Source: an uncultured Eggerthella sp. (lineage in GTDB: Bacteria; Actinomycetota; Coriobacteriia; Coriobacteriales; Eggerthellaceae). Taken from it: a DNA stretch of 64,000 bases. The notes below the pieces were generated by a model, which was not told where the DNA came from, did not search any database, and saw only the letters and a list, made by a program, of their open reading frames with translations. Made by a program: the position numbers and the translations under genes. Of this stretch, positions 23,711 through 33,009 are shown in pieces (position 1 is the first letter of the stretch; every line of letters starts with the position of its first letter). The DNA lies in the NCBI GenBank assembly GCA_900538545.1, contig UPYK01000001.1, forward strand, positions 1-64,000. Reading direction: 5' to 3'.

Positions 23711-25015
23711 TTAGGAGCGATCCGGCGAAGAATCCTGCATACGCTGCCAGAAGCGTCGCGCGATCGCTGCGCAGATGCACGAGAGCACTCCCAATATGCC
23801 GCCAACAAGACCGACTTCTCCAAGTCCTGCGTGGGTCACGACAAGACCTCCCACGAGCGTGCCGAAAGCGATGCCGATGTTGAACGAGGTAGGCTCGATG
23901 GAGGCAGCAAGCACGAGTGCGCGTGGATGGCGCTTGCGCGCTACGCCCATGAACATCGTGATGCATGAGATCGAGAAGCTATACATGAGCAGCGCGATAA
24001 GGAAGATGGGCACGAGCGCAAGTGCGCTATTCGTCTTGCAGAGCCAGAGCGCAAAAAGGGCGAGCGCGAGTGCGAACAGCATCGCAGGAATGGGCTTCAT
24101 GCCCGCGCGTACATCCACCACGCCCGAGATCAGGTCGGACACGATGCAGATGATGCCGAAGACGAGCAGGATAAGGCCTGATTGTGCTGGCGGGAATCCG
24201 AGGTAGGTTTCGAGGTAGGGGGCTACGTAGCCATAGAAGGTGTAGACCGCTCCCACGCCAAAGGTGAAGAGGAGCACGCCGAAGATGATGGGTGGTTCCT
24301 TGAAGAGGACCACTTGTTCGCGTAGAGAGGCAAGAGCGGAGTGCTTTTGCGCAGAATCTTCTTTGTGCGGAGATGCTTCGTGCGGCACGAAGATCGTGAG
24401 CAGCACGGCGGATACGAGCGCGAAGACGAAGGCGGCATCCATTGCCACCTGCCAGGTGAGGTATTCAACGATGAAACGTCCCGCGCTCGTTGCGAGCACG
24501 AGCGCGATCGAAAAGGCGGCATAGATGATCGAGATGCCGATCGACGAACGATGCGCGCCCAGTAAGTCAGGCACGTAGGTGGTGGCAACGGCGAGCAGTG
24601 GACCAGAGACCGCGCCCATCACGATACGCGAGATGAGCAGCACTTCATAGGTGGGTGCGGTGGCAGAAACGAAGTTGCTCACCACGAAGATCGCAAGATA
24701 GACCACCAGAATGGTCGAGCGCCGAAACGATCCAGTGAAGATCGAGAGCAGCGGGGTCGCGATAGCGTAAGCGAGCGCAAAGAGGCTGATCAGCTCTCCA
24801 ATGCGCGCGATCGAGCAGTGGTAATTTTCGGCGAGCTCAGGTTCGATGCCAATGACCACGAACTCCGAACAACCGAGCGAAAACCCAAGGAGAACGAACA
24901 GCACGAAGCAGAGCATGCTCCTTTTCGTGGTCTTCTTTGTAGGTGTTGCCACTTCGGTGCTCCCGTGTGTTTGTGCGGTGTTCGCGTGGTGGTCTGTTCG
25001 AGTCGTTTTTTCCAT
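23711..25015 (-). CDS. MFS transporter (DHA1/AraJ-like)
   Basis: 434 residues, 12 predicted transmembrane segments after a polar N-terminal tail of about 30 residues. The first segment FVLFVLLGFSLGCSEFVVIGIEPELA is typical of AraJ/YdhP-type drug:H+ or sugar efflux carriers. The conserved loop 2-3 motif is degenerate (GSFRRSTILVV). Substrate unknown, probably efflux. Neighbour of, but not clearly co-transcribed with, the LuxR-type regulator upstream (gap 93 bp), which could control it too. Confidence 0.82.
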   Translation of the reverse strand: MEKTTRTDHHANTAQTHGSTEVATPTKKTTKRSMLCFVLFVLLGFSLGCSEFVVIGIEPELAENYHCSIARIGELISLFALAYAIATPLLSIFTGSFRRSTILVVYLAIFVVSNFVSATAPTYEVLLISRIVMGAVSGPLLAVATTYVPDLLGAHRSSIGISIIYAAFSIALVLATSAGRFIVEYLTWQVAMDAAFVFALVSAVLLTIFVPHEASPHKEDSAQKHSALASLREQVVLFKEPPIIFGVLLFTFGVGAVYTFYGYVAPYLETYLGFPPAQSGLILLVFGIICIVSDLISGVVDVRAGMKPIPAMLFALALALFALWLCKTNSALALVPIFLIALLMYSFSISCITMFMGVARKRHPRALVLAASIEPTSFNIGIAFGTLVGGLVVTHAGLGEVGLVGGILGVLSCICAAIARRFWQRMQDSSPDRS

Positions 25016-25108
25016 GCTCGCTATACTAGCTCAATCAGGTTTGTGGAAACGACGAATCGGCGAAGCCTGCGCCTTGTGAAGCGAGAGGACGCCCCCTGTT
25101 CGCGCCTG

Positions 25109-25897
25109 TTAGCCGCGGTAGTAGAGCACCGCGATCTGCGTGCGGTTGGAGAGCGCCTTTTTGGAAAGGATCGAACTGATGTGATTGCGCACGGTCCCTT
25201 CGGAAAGAAAGAGCGTGCTTGCGATCTCGCGATTGTCCATCCCTTGCGCCACGAGGCGAACAACGCTGAGTTCACGCTCGGTCAAGTCGGCGAAGCGTTC
25301 TGCCTCATGCGCGATCAGCCGCGCAGTCTCATTGTCCTCTTCGGTATTTTGCCCAGCAGCCTGCATGAGGGAAAGATAGCCTTCGCGCAGATCGTCATAA
25401 GCGAAACGGTATGCTTCGCGCTCGCTCGTCTCGCGCAAGTTGCGCACCGCAAGAACGACCGCGATCGCGCACAAGAGCACTTCGACGCTCACCACCACTT
25501 CAAAAGCGTCCGCTATCCCTGCCGCAGCAAGCCCTTCCGCAATAAGAGACCCCTGCACTTGCAGGCCGATGCCGTACGACTCCGTTACACCAGAAGCATT
25601 CAAGGCCATCATGCCCACGAGCGGTGCGATCCAGGTCAGGCGAACGAGCCATGAGCGTTCGCGCAGGGCGAGATAGACCACTACGGGCAGGTAGAAGAAG
25701 ATATCGCCGACCACGATAGCGCAGAGACAGAAAAGGATCTGAGCACTTATCCGCACGGGCTTGTTCGCGTAGGCGCAGATGCAGATCAATACTACGGTGG
25801 CGAGCAATCCTACGATGGCGATCTCGCTTTTGCCCGCAAGAAGCGAGAACAAACAACAGAGAAGAGCAAGCACTATTTCATCGACGAAATTTCTCAT
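25109..25897 (-). CDS. Membrane-anchored LuxR-family regulator
   Basis: 262 residues. The first about 145 residues form five or six hydrophobic helices. A helical linker of about 50 residues follows (EREAYRFAYDDLREGYLSLM), then a LuxR HTH domain (LTERELSVVRLVAQGMDNREIASTLFLSEGTVRNHISSIL). The sensor and DNA-binding output are thus in one protein, without a kinase, as in the LuxR group expanded in Coriobacteriia, though with fewer membrane helices than the common 12. It is transcribed away from the ABC-2 exporter operon, and a perfect inverted repeat lies in the shared promoter region. It probably regulates that operon. Confidence 0.85.
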   Translation of the reverse strand: MRNFVDEIVLALLCCLFSLLAGKSEIAIVGLLATVVLICICAYANKPVRISAQILFCLCAIVVGDIFFYLPVVVYLALRERSWLVRLTWIAPLVGMMALNASGVTESYGIGLQVQGSLIAEGLAAAGIADAFEVVVSVEVLLCAIAVVLAVRNLRETSEREAYRFAYDDLREGYLSLMQAAGQNTEEDNETARLIAHEAERFADLTERELSVVRLVAQGMDNREIASTLFLSEGTVRNHISSILSKKALSNRTQIAVLYYRG

Positions 25898-25974
25898 GCC
25901 CTTATTGTAACGTTTGTGGCGGTCTTCTCAGTTTTGTAAAAAATACCTGTTCAGCTTTGGATTCTTCCTATGGA

Positions 25975-26016
25975 TGACAAATGTCATATTCTCAAGGGCT
26001 GCGGCTTGAGAATATG
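25975..26016. promoter_or_regulatory. Candidate operators between LuxR-type gene and ABC operon
   Basis: CATATTCTCAAG (25985-25996) and CTTGAGAATATG (26005-26016) are perfect 12-bp arms with an 8-bp spacer. A smaller palindrome TGACA-AA-TGTCA overlaps at 25975-25986. Both lie in the 231-bp gap between divergent genes. They suit binding of a dimeric HTH regulator; TATGTA at about 26030 could be the -10 of the operon. Confidence 0.65.
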
Positions 26017-26128
26017 ATGAACGTGGCTTTTATGTACAAGAGGAGCATTCCTTCGCACGTCCCGCGCCCGCGCGCCCTATTCGTGTAAGGAAGGCGCTAT
26101 CGTTTTTGTAGGAAGAAAGAGGGATCCC

Positions 26129-27064
26129 GTGGAATCGATCGTATCCGTCAAGGACCTTGTTAAACGCTACGGAAGCGCGGTGGCGCTCGATCACTTCACG
26201 CTCGAGATCGCACCGGGCGAGATCTTCGGCTTGCTCGGACCGAACGGCAGTGGAAAGACGACCGCCATCAATTGCATCTTGCAGTTGCTCACCTACGATC
26301 GCGGCGAGATCTGCCTGTTCGGCCAGCCCATGACGCAGACGCGCTACGACCTGAAGCGGCGCATCGGCATCGTGCCGCAGAATATCGCGGTATTCGAAGA
26401 GCTGAGCGTGCAGCAGAACATCGACTACTTCTGCAGCCTGTATGTTCAAAATGCGGCAGAGCGCAAGCAGTTGGTGAAGCGCGCCATCGAATTCGTGGGG
26501 CTTGAAGATTATGCCCGCGCGCGTCCTAAGAAGCTTTCCGGTGGCCTTTTGCGTCGTCTCAACATAGCTTGTGGCATCGCGCATCGTCCCGAGCTCATCT
26601 TCCTCGATGAACCCACCGTGGCGGTCGATCCGCAGAGCCGCGCATCGATCCTCGATGGCATCAAGCAGATGAATGCCGAAGGGTCGACCATCGTCTACAC
26701 CAGTCACTACATGGAAGAGGTCGAGGAGATCTGCACGCGCATCATGATCATGGACAAAGGGCACACGCTTGCGTGCGGCACGAACGAGGAACTCAAAGCA
26801 CTCGTTGCGGCAGGCGAGAAGATCATCATCGAAGCAGACATTTCCGAAGCAGCGCTCATCAAACTGCGGTCGCTTCCGCATGCGCTACGTGTGGAGTACG
26901 AAAGCGGCCGGCTGGAAGTGGTGTGCGAGAACGCTGAGCACAATGTGGCCGATGTACTCGATGCCCTTTCGGCGGCGCGCATCAAGCCTGGGCGCATTTG
27001 GGCTGAGCCGCCTACGCTCAACGATGTGTTCTTGGAGATCACCGGTCGCGAGCTACGTGATTGA
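26129..27064 (+). CDS. ABC transporter ATP-binding protein (ABC-2 exporter)
   Basis: 311 residues. Walker [16 protein letters not shown], signature [14 protein letters not shown], Walker [14 protein letters not shown], switch His in [12 protein letters not shown]. The C-terminal extension of about 80 residues is usual in drug/lantibiotic-type ABC-2 exporters. It starts at GTG 26129 after GAAAGAGGG. First gene of a three-gene operon with two membrane subunits, divergent from the membrane LuxR regulator. Substrate unknown; antimicrobial or lipid export is a reasonable guess. Confidence 0.92.
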   Translation: MESIVSVKDLVKRYGSAVALDHFTLEIAPGEIFGLLGPNGSGKTTAINCILQLLTYDRGEICLFGQPMTQTRYDLKRRIGIVPQNIAVFEELSVQQNIDYFCSLYVQNAAERKQLVKRAIEFVGLEDYARARPKKLSGGLLRRLNIACGIAHRPELIFLDEPTVAVDPQSRASILDGIKQMNAEGSTIVYTSHYMEEVEEICTRIMIMDKGHTLACGTNEELKALVAAGEKIIIEADISEAALIKLRSLPHALRVEYESGRLEVVCENAEHNVADVLDALSAARIKPGRIWAEPPTLNDVFLEITGRELRD

Positions 27065-27072
27065 GGGCGGTT

Positions 27073-28356
27073 ATGTGGGCTAGTTTCAAATACTCATTGC
27101 TCCAGCTCGTACGGGTACCCGGTGTGCTTATCTGGACGCTCGTCTTTCCGATCGTGCTCGGTTCACTGTTCGTGATGATGCTCGGCGCGCTCGATGAGCG
27201 TGCGGAAGCGGTTTCGGTGAACGTGGTCGTGGTTGATGAAGAGCAGGCGAAGGGCGAAGAGCACGCCTCAACCTCCTTCGAGGACATTGCGCGAGCGGCG
27301 CAGGTAGGCGCGCAGGTTGGGGGCGTCTTCGATGAAGAATCGTTCGGCGCGCAGGCATTCGCCACCTTCATGGAAGCGCTCGGCGAAGGCGACGATGCGC
27401 TCTTCAACATCACCTACGTGTCCTCGCCTGAAGAAGCTGCCGCGCTCGTGCGCGAGAGCTTGGGAACCGATGATGAATACGCAGGCTATGTACAGTATGC
27501 CGATGGCGAAGTGCGAACCGTGCTCGCAAAAGCCACCAGCGCTTCTGAAGCGTATGAGGTGGAGCCTTCCATCCTCATGATGATCATGGATCGCTATGTG
27601 GCCGAAGAGGCGCTGATCAAGGAGACCTTGCAGAAGAATCCAGCAGCGCTTGCTGACCCTGGATTCATCGAGACGCTCATGGCTCCTGTTGAAGCTACCG
27701 TGCGCGCAAGCGTCACCGACAATACCCCGCGTGAATCGCTGCGCTACTACTTCGCCCTCTTCGGCATGGCGGCGTTCTTCGGCGCCAGCATCGGGCTCAT
27801 CGGGTTCCAGCAGATCCGCGCGAATGCGTCTGCCCTTGCGGCACGTCGTTCGCTCGGTGCGCTTTCGCATGGCAAGACCGCTTTCGTTACGCTGCTTGCG
27901 AGCTGGTTGCTCTCGTTTGCGAGCCTGCTCGTGCTCTTCGCGTTCCTCGTGGTGATCGGCAACGTTGACTTCGGGGATCGGGTGGGTATCTGCATCCTCA
28001 TCTGTCTCGTTGCTTCGCTTTGCGCCACGGCGCTCGGATGCGCGCTCGCTGCTATTCCGAAAGTGCCCGATCAGGCGAAGGGCGGGATCGTGACCGGGAT
28101 CGTGTGCGTGGCCTCTCTCTTTGCAGGGCTCTATGGCACCTTCGCGATGGACTTCGCCGATGCCGTATCGCAAACTGCTCCTTGGCTGGATGTGATCAAC
28201 CCAGTCGTGCAAGTATGCCAAGCCTTCTACGCGACCATGTATTACGACACCTATGCGCAAACGTTCGGGCATCTTGCGATCCTGCTGGTGACGGCGCTCA
28301 TCTTCTTCGCGCTCTCCACTCGTTCACTGAGGAGGAAACGCTATGCAAGTCTTTAA
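27073..28356 (+). CDS. ABC-2 type transporter permease 1
   Basis: About 427 residues. One N-terminal transmembrane helix (VLIWTLVFPIVLGSLFVMML), a large extracytoplasmic part of about 190 residues, then five helices in the C-terminal half ending SLRRKRYASL: the ABC-2 membrane domain layout. I chose ATG 27073 (preceded by GAGGGCGG) over TTG 27061. It starts 8 nt after the ATPase stop and overlaps the second permease by 14 nt, so the three genes should be one transcript. Confidence 0.87.
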   Translation: MWASFKYSLLQLVRVPGVLIWTLVFPIVLGSLFVMMLGALDERAEAVSVNVVVVDEEQAKGEEHASTSFEDIARAAQVGAQVGGVFDEESFGAQAFATFMEALGEGDDALFNITYVSSPEEAAALVRESLGTDDEYAGYVQYADGEVRTVLAKATSASEAYEVEPSILMMIMDRYVAEEALIKETLQKNPAALADPGFIETLMAPVEATVRASVTDNTPRESLRYYFALFGMAAFFGASIGLIGFQQIRANASALAARRSLGALSHGKTAFVTLLASWLLSFASLLVLFAFLVVIGNVDFGDRVGICILICLVASLCATALGCALAAIPKVPDQAKGGIVTGIVCVASLFAGLYGTFAMDFADAVSQTAPWLDVINPVVQVCQAFYATMYYDTYAQTFGHLAILLVTALIFFALSTRSLRRKRYASL

Positions 28357-29575
28357 GTGCGCCCTGCGCATCATGCGCGCATCGTTCGTCTTTCCCCTTA
28401 TCTATGTGGTGGGCTTGAGCTTCATGAGCGTCGTGTTGGCTTTTTCTGCCGTTCCGCTCGACGATAGGCAAAGCGACGATTTCGAGCGCGCAGAATATGT
28501 CTATTCGATCATCGACCGCGACAACAGTACCATTTCGCATTCGCTTGCCGAAGCACTCGGAAAAGGTGGGGAAGCGACCTGGGTAGCGGATGACCGTGTT
28601 GCTATTCAGGATGCGGTCGCGAAGGGCCATGTGGATTATCTGCTCATCATCCCCGAAGGCTATGAGGAGCGTTTCCTCGCAGCGAAGAGCACTGAAGAGA
28701 TCCCTGAAATGGAAGCGATATTCAGTTACTCCTCGCTTTCGGGAGCATACGTAGATGAGGTCGTGAACGAATATGCCTCGCTGCTCCACACGCTGGCACT
28801 TTCCGAAGGAACGGGGGATGTTGGTGCTCTCACGCAAGATGCGCTCGCGTTCGCATCGAAGCAGGCCCAGGGCACCGTGCTTGAGGGCGAACAGTCCGCC
28901 TCTCCTCTTGACCAGCTCATCTTCTACCTTACGTGGGGTATGTATCCGCTCTTCACTGGCATCACCGTATGCATCGGTGTGCTGCTCTACCGCATGGGCC
29001 GCAGCGATGTGCGCAAGCGTAACCTTGCTTCTCCGCTGCCGCTTCGATCGCTCAATGCGCAACTGGTGCTCAGTTGCCTTGCCATTGCGCTCGCTTCGGT
29101 TGCGTGGGTGCTCGTGCTCGGTGCGCTCTTTTTCCCTGAAGGAGTCGCGCTGCTCGGGGCGGGCGGCATGGCGGCGATCGCGCTCGTGGTGCTCGTCTTT
29201 TCGCTCATTCCCGCATCCATCGGATTTATGCTCGGTATGCTCGGCGCCAATACGGCGGTAGCGAATTCGGTAGGAAACATCGTCGGTCTTGCGATATCGT
29301 TCTTCGGCGGTGCGTGGTTCTCGATCAGCCTCATGGAACCGGTGGTGCGCGACATCGCCCATTGGCTACCAGGTCTTTGGTACACGCAGGCATGTCAGGC
29401 CGTTGCCGATCTTTGCACGGGTGCAGCAGGCGCACAGCCCAGTGTGCTCTTCATCGCGCTCGGCGTGATGGCGCTCTTTGCCCTTGCCTTCTTCTGCGTG
29501 GGACTCGTGGCTGCGAAGAAGCGCACGCAAACCGCTGAAGCAGGGGGCAACCGCGGCGCTGAAGCGGTGCTCTAG
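28343..29575 (+). CDS. ABC-2 type transporter permease 2
   Basis: 410 residues with the same layout as the preceding permease: one N-terminal helix (FPLIYVVGLSFMSVVLAF), about 180 extracytoplasmic residues and five or six C-terminal helices. GAGGAGGAAA just before ATG 28343 is a strong ribosome site. The two permeases probably form a heterodimer served by the single ATPase. Confidence 0.87.
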   Translation: MQVFKCALRIMRASFVFPLIYVVGLSFMSVVLAFSAVPLDDRQSDDFERAEYVYSIIDRDNSTISHSLAEALGKGGEATWVADDRVAIQDAVAKGHVDYLLIIPEGYEERFLAAKSTEEIPEMEAIFSYSSLSGAYVDEVVNEYASLLHTLALSEGTGDVGALTQDALAFASKQAQGTVLEGEQSASPLDQLIFYLTWGMYPLFTGITVCIGVLLYRMGRSDVRKRNLASPLPLRSLNAQLVLSCLAIALASVAWVLVLGALFFPEGVALLGAGGMAAIALVVLVFSLIPASIGFMLGMLGANTAVANSVGNIVGLAISFFGGAWFSISLMEPVVRDIAHWLPGLWYTQACQAVADLCTGAAGAQPSVLFIALGVMALFALAFFCVGLVAAKKRTQTAEAGGNRGAEAVL

Positions 29576-29613
29576 TTCACCGGCGAACGGGCGATCTGTT
29601 GAAGTCCTTCTGT

Positions 29614-30288
29614 TTAGCGTGTCTTTTGTTCGAGCAGGTCGGCCAACTGGCTGAGGTTCGTGCAGGTAAGCGCAGGGCTCTCCGCTTCGAGCGCTGCTGC
29701 GGGAAACATACCCCAGAGCGCTGCGACCGTAAGACAACCTGCGCGGTTTCCCGCCTGGATATCGTAGGGGCTATCGCCGATGTAGAGGCATGCGTGCGGA
29801 TCGAGGCCGAGCAGTTCGCACTCGCGCAGGATCGGTCCTGGCGCAGGCTTGTGTTCAGGCCAATCATCGGGCGCTATCAGCACGTCGAAGAACTCTGCGA
29901 TACCGGTAAGCTCCATTCCGCGCTCGGCTAGTTCGTGGCGCTTCGAGGTGACCACGCCCATCGTGAAGCCCCTGGCGCGGAAGCGCTCGAGCGCTGCGCG
30001 GGTATCGGGAAAGGTGCGGATGCCGGCATCATGGATGGTATCGTTGTGTGCGCGATAGGTTATGACCAGTTCATCAGCCTTTTGCGCATCGCCGTTCGCA
30101 AAGGCGAGCATCTGGTCGGGCAGCGGCGTGCCGACGCCGCGCATCAGCTCCGCATCGGAATAGTCCTCGTTGCACCCTTCGTTGATCGTGTAGCGCATGG
30201 ACGAAAGGATCAAGTCGTGGGTATCGAGCAGGGTTCCATCGGCATCGAAGAGCAGCCCTGCGATCTCTCGCCCAAGAAGTTCATTCAT
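29614..30288 (-). CDS. HAD-superfamily phosphatase (phosphoglycolate phosphatase/PpaX-like)
   Basis: 224 residues. HAD motif I LLFDADGTLLDT (nucleophile Asp), motif II VVTSK, motif III and IV in KPAPGPILRECELLG and YIGDSPYDIQAGNRAG. The alpha-helical cap domain between motif I and II is that of the phosphoglycolate phosphatase/beta-phosphoglucomutase group. The substrate cannot be fixed; PpaX-like pyrophosphatase or phosphoglycolate phosphatase are both possible. ATG 30288 follows AAGGGGATAG. Divergent from the flippase-like gene; the 288-bp gap contains three imperfect copies of an ATCTTGCCRCATCG-like motif. Confidence 0.85.
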   Translation of the reverse strand: MNELLGREIAGLLFDADGTLLDTHDLILSSMRYTINEGCNEDYSDAELMRGVGTPLPDQMLAFANGDAQKADELVITYRAHNDTIHDAGIRTFPDTRAALERFRARGFTMGVVTSKRHELAERGMELTGIAEFFDVLIAPDDWPEHKPAPGPILRECELLGLDPHACLYIGDSPYDIQAGNRAGCLTVAALWGMFPAAALEAESPALTCTNLSQLADLLEQKTR

Positions 30289-30576
30289 GTTGTCTATCCC
30301 CTTATCATAGGTATCTGTGCTGTTATGTATCTTGCCGCATCGAACGTCTTGCAACGCGTGTCCGCCGCGTAGCGCATCTTGCGTTTATGCATCTTGCCAC
30401 ATCGCGCATATCTGTCCTGTTGCACGCCTGCGTGCGTTCGGATATCGCTCTCTATTATCCCGCGTTCGGGCACTTTGACACGCATTTTCTTACGCCAAGG
30501 TAAAGATATGTTGGAGAATTTGAAAGGGCACACGATCGCATTGCATCAGCGGTGCAAGTAGTGAGATTATTTGAAT

Positions 30577-32058
30577 ATGATGAATGATCGCCGACCAACA
30601 GATCGCCCGCAACACGCCCCGCAACCACGCCTGCAAGAGGCTCCGCGACAGCGCAAGGAACCGCGCATGCACAAGCAGAATTTCATCGCGCGCTTGGTGA
30701 ATCAGTGGTTCGATCGCGTGATGGGAGCGCTCTCCGAAGGCTCGCTTTCCGATCAGAAGGAAGAATACGCCGCGCATCGCACCACGCGAGATTTCATCTG
30801 GAACACGGTTGGCGTGGGTGCATGGGGCATGGTCTTTCCCATACTCACCATCATCGCCACGCAACTGGTCGGTGCCGAACAAGCAGGCATGTTCTCGATG
30901 GCCTTCGTTACTGGCACGCTGCTCATGATCCTGGCGAATTTCGGTGTGCGCACCTATCAGGTCTCGGATGTGAACGAGAAGCACACGTTCATGGATTACC
31001 AGATCAACCGTTGGATCACCTGCGTGGTCATGGTGGCGGTCGGGGCGATCTATTGCCAGATCCGTGGCTACGATAGCACTATGTTCTATATCTCGATCGG
31101 CGTGTATCTCTACCGCATGGTCGATGGGCTGGCAGATGTGTACGAAGGGCGCCTCCAGCAGGTCGATAAGCTCTACTTGGCGGGTATCTCGCAAGCTCTT
31201 CGTTCGGTGGCGGCACTTGTCGTGTTCTCGATACTGCTGCTCATCACGCGCAACATGATCGTCGCCTGTATCGGTATGGCTATTGCTGCGGCGGCAACCT
31301 TTGTGGTGGTCACCTTCCCGCTCACGCTCTTGGAGACGCCGAAGGAACGCTCATGGAGTGTAGCCTCGATCGGGCAGCTTTTCAAGAATTGCGCACCGCT
31401 CTTCGTGGCGCTCTTTCTCTATGCGGTCATCGATAACATGCCGAAGTTCGTGATGGAAGGCACGCTCTCTTACGATAATCAGCTCTATTTCAATGCACTC
31501 TATTTTCCCGCGCAGGGTATCTTGCTCACCGTGCAGCTGGTCTATAAGCCGCTTCTTGTGCGCATGGCGAACGTATGGAACGATCCGGCGAAACGCCGCC
31601 GCTTCGATCTGATCATCCTGGGCATCTTTGTGCTCATCATCGTGCTCACCGTGGTGAATGTGGGGATCATGGCCTGGATCGGCATCCCCATCATGAGCTT
31701 CCTCTATGGCATCGATTTCGAACAGTTCAGGGGACTGAGCTACATCATGCTGGCAGCTGGTGGAGTAACCGCTGCGATCGATTTCCTCTACCAGACCATC
31801 ACGATCATGCGTCGCCAGAAAGACGTGACGAAGCTCTACGTCATCACGCTCGGCTTCTCGCTGTTCGTGCCCACACTGCTCGTCATCTTCACGGGGCTGC
31901 CGGGCGCGGTGATCGGGTACTTGATCGTGATGACGCTGCTCTTCGTGCTGTTGGTTTGGGAGTACTTGCGCATTCGTTCAAGCTTGAACAGGCAAGACCT
32001 CTCAAGCCACACTGAAGTTCCATCTTGCGAGCAGGGGGTAGGCCGAAGGGTCCGGTAA
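30577..32058 (+). CDS. Polysaccharide-type flippase (MOP superfamily), membrane protein
   Basis: About 493 residues. A polar N-terminus of about 70 residues rich in Arg/Pro/Gln (RPTDRPQHAPQPRLQEAPRQ) precedes 12-14 hydrophobic helices. The organisation, with TRDFIWNTVGVGAWGMVFPILTIIATQLVGAEQAGMFSMAF and the second half VALFLYAVIDNMPKFVMEG, resembles O-antigen/teichoic-acid exporters of the Wzx/MATE-like fold. It probably flips a lipid-linked glycan; no glycosyltransferases lie nearby, so the substrate is open. The start among ATG 30577 and 30580 is uncertain, with no strong ribosome site. Confidence 0.75.
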   Translation: MMNDRRPTDRPQHAPQPRLQEAPRQRKEPRMHKQNFIARLVNQWFDRVMGALSEGSLSDQKEEYAAHRTTRDFIWNTVGVGAWGMVFPILTIIATQLVGAEQAGMFSMAFVTGTLLMILANFGVRTYQVSDVNEKHTFMDYQINRWITCVVMVAVGAIYCQIRGYDSTMFYISIGVYLYRMVDGLADVYEGRLQQVDKLYLAGISQALRSVAALVVFSILLLITRNMIVACIGMAIAAAATFVVVTFPLTLLETPKERSWSVASIGQLFKNCAPLFVALFLYAVIDNMPKFVMEGTLSYDNQLYFNALYFPAQGILLTVQLVYKPLLVRMANVWNDPAKRRRFDLIILGIFVLIIVLTVVNVGIMAWIGIPIMSFLYGIDFEQFRGLSYIMLAAGGVTAAIDFLYQTITIMRRQKDVTKLYVITLGFSLFVPTLLVIFTGLPGAVIGYLIVMTLLFVLLVWEYLRIRSSLNRQDLSSHTEVPSCEQGVGRRVR

Positions 32059-32076
32059 CGATGTGCTGCCCTGTTT

Positions 32077-32103
32077 GTGAGTTTTGCTATAGGCAAAATT
32101 CAC
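32077..32103 (+). other. Hairpin after the flippase gene
   Basis: GTGAGTTTTGC (32077-32087) and GCAAAATTCAC (32093-32103): 11-bp stem with one G-T pair and a 5-nt loop, 19 nt after the stop codon and directly bordering family B copy 3. No T tract. Confidence 0.5.
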
Positions 32104-32107
32104 TCAT

Positions 32108-32269
32108 CTGCACCAGCAGAGAGGGAGAGGCACGAAGATGACCCGCTTCCCTGCTCACGAATCAGCTAAGCTGATTCGCTCGTGCGTCGCTGCTTTGCTC
32201 GGGTTTTATTACTGATTAAATTAGTCGGCAAAGAGTCACTTCTTAGCCCCACCCTCTCCACTGATGCAG
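32108..32269. repeat. Structured repeat family B, copy 3 (inverted orientation)
   Basis: 162 bp, reverse-complement orientation relative to copies 1 and 2. Ends CTGCACCAG (32108-32116) and CTGATGCAG (32261-32269) pair with one G-U, using a sequence different from the ends of the other copies. The hairpin CGAATCAG/CTGATTCG lies at 32158-32165/32171-32178, and the core blocks GACTAA and AATAAAACCCGAGCAAAG are kept. It fills the convergent gap between the flippase and DUF6320 genes. Confidence 0.78.
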
Positions 32270-32318
32270 ATGCAGCTAAGTGTCCGAATGTTACATAGTG
32301 GTTCTGTTGTCTCTCATT

Positions 32319-32975
32319 TTAGCGATGGAAGAGTTTCTGCATCTCGGAGAAGAGCTGCTTGCGCGTGAGCACGAGCAGCAATACCAAGAGCAATCCCGAA
32401 ACCACGCCACTCGCGATCGAGAGCGCTGGCTGACTCACCAGCCCTGTTGCGAGCAGAACGAGGGGCACCATGCCGAGCACGAAATTGAACAGCAGATACT
32501 TCGCGTAACCCTGCACGAATCCATTGCGGAACACCGCCACGAGCACGCCGTTGAAGAAAAGCGCCACGAGCGTGAGCGCGGGAACGACATAGGTGGCAAG
32601 ACGGCTATCGCCCGTTGCGAGCAGCAACAAGAGCGCGAGCGTCATCACCACGAGGAAGTAGCGCTCGATGATGCGGAGAAAGCTGGGGGAGTGCACGACC
32701 ACGTTGCGGATGAAAATGTAGTTCACGATCACCGCTGCAAAGGATGCAATCCATGTTACGAAGGATGCATGCGTGCGCACGCAGAGGAACGCCACGAAGG
32801 CCAGCGCGGCGAACGTGAGCGCGATCATGGAGCGTTTCGCAAGCTTCTTGGTGCGCGCGAGCTCATTTTCCGGGAATATCATGCCCTCAGGCGTTCCCTC
32901 GAGCTTGCTTCCGCACAGAGGGCAGCGATCGAGCACGCCCGTGAAATCGATATGACAGGAGGGGCAGTATCTCAT
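32319..32975 (-). CDS. DUF6320-type zinc-ribbon membrane protein
   Basis: 218 residues. The N-terminal zinc ribbon MRYCPSCHIDF-N6-RCPLCG has two CxxC pairs. After a charged stretch come about six transmembrane helices (TM from residue about 50). This matches the DUF6320 type found beside acetyltransferase-like and alpha/beta-hydrolase genes. It is the last gene of a three-gene - strand operon (gap 34 nt). Function unknown. Confidence 0.72.
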   Translation of the reverse strand: MRYCPSCHIDFTGVLDRCPLCGSKLEGTPEGMIFPENELARTKKLAKRSMIALTFAALAFVAFLCVRTHASFVTWIASFAAVIVNYIFIRNVVVHSPSFLRIIERYFLVVMTLALLLLLATGDSRLATYVVPALTLVALFFNGVLVAVFRNGFVQGYAKYLLFNFVLGMVPLVLLATGLVSQPALSIASGVVSGLLLVLLLVLTRKQLFSEMQKLFHR

Positions 32976-33009
32976 AGCCTTCTCCTTCTGTCGCCTGTAT
33001 GCGTGTTCT

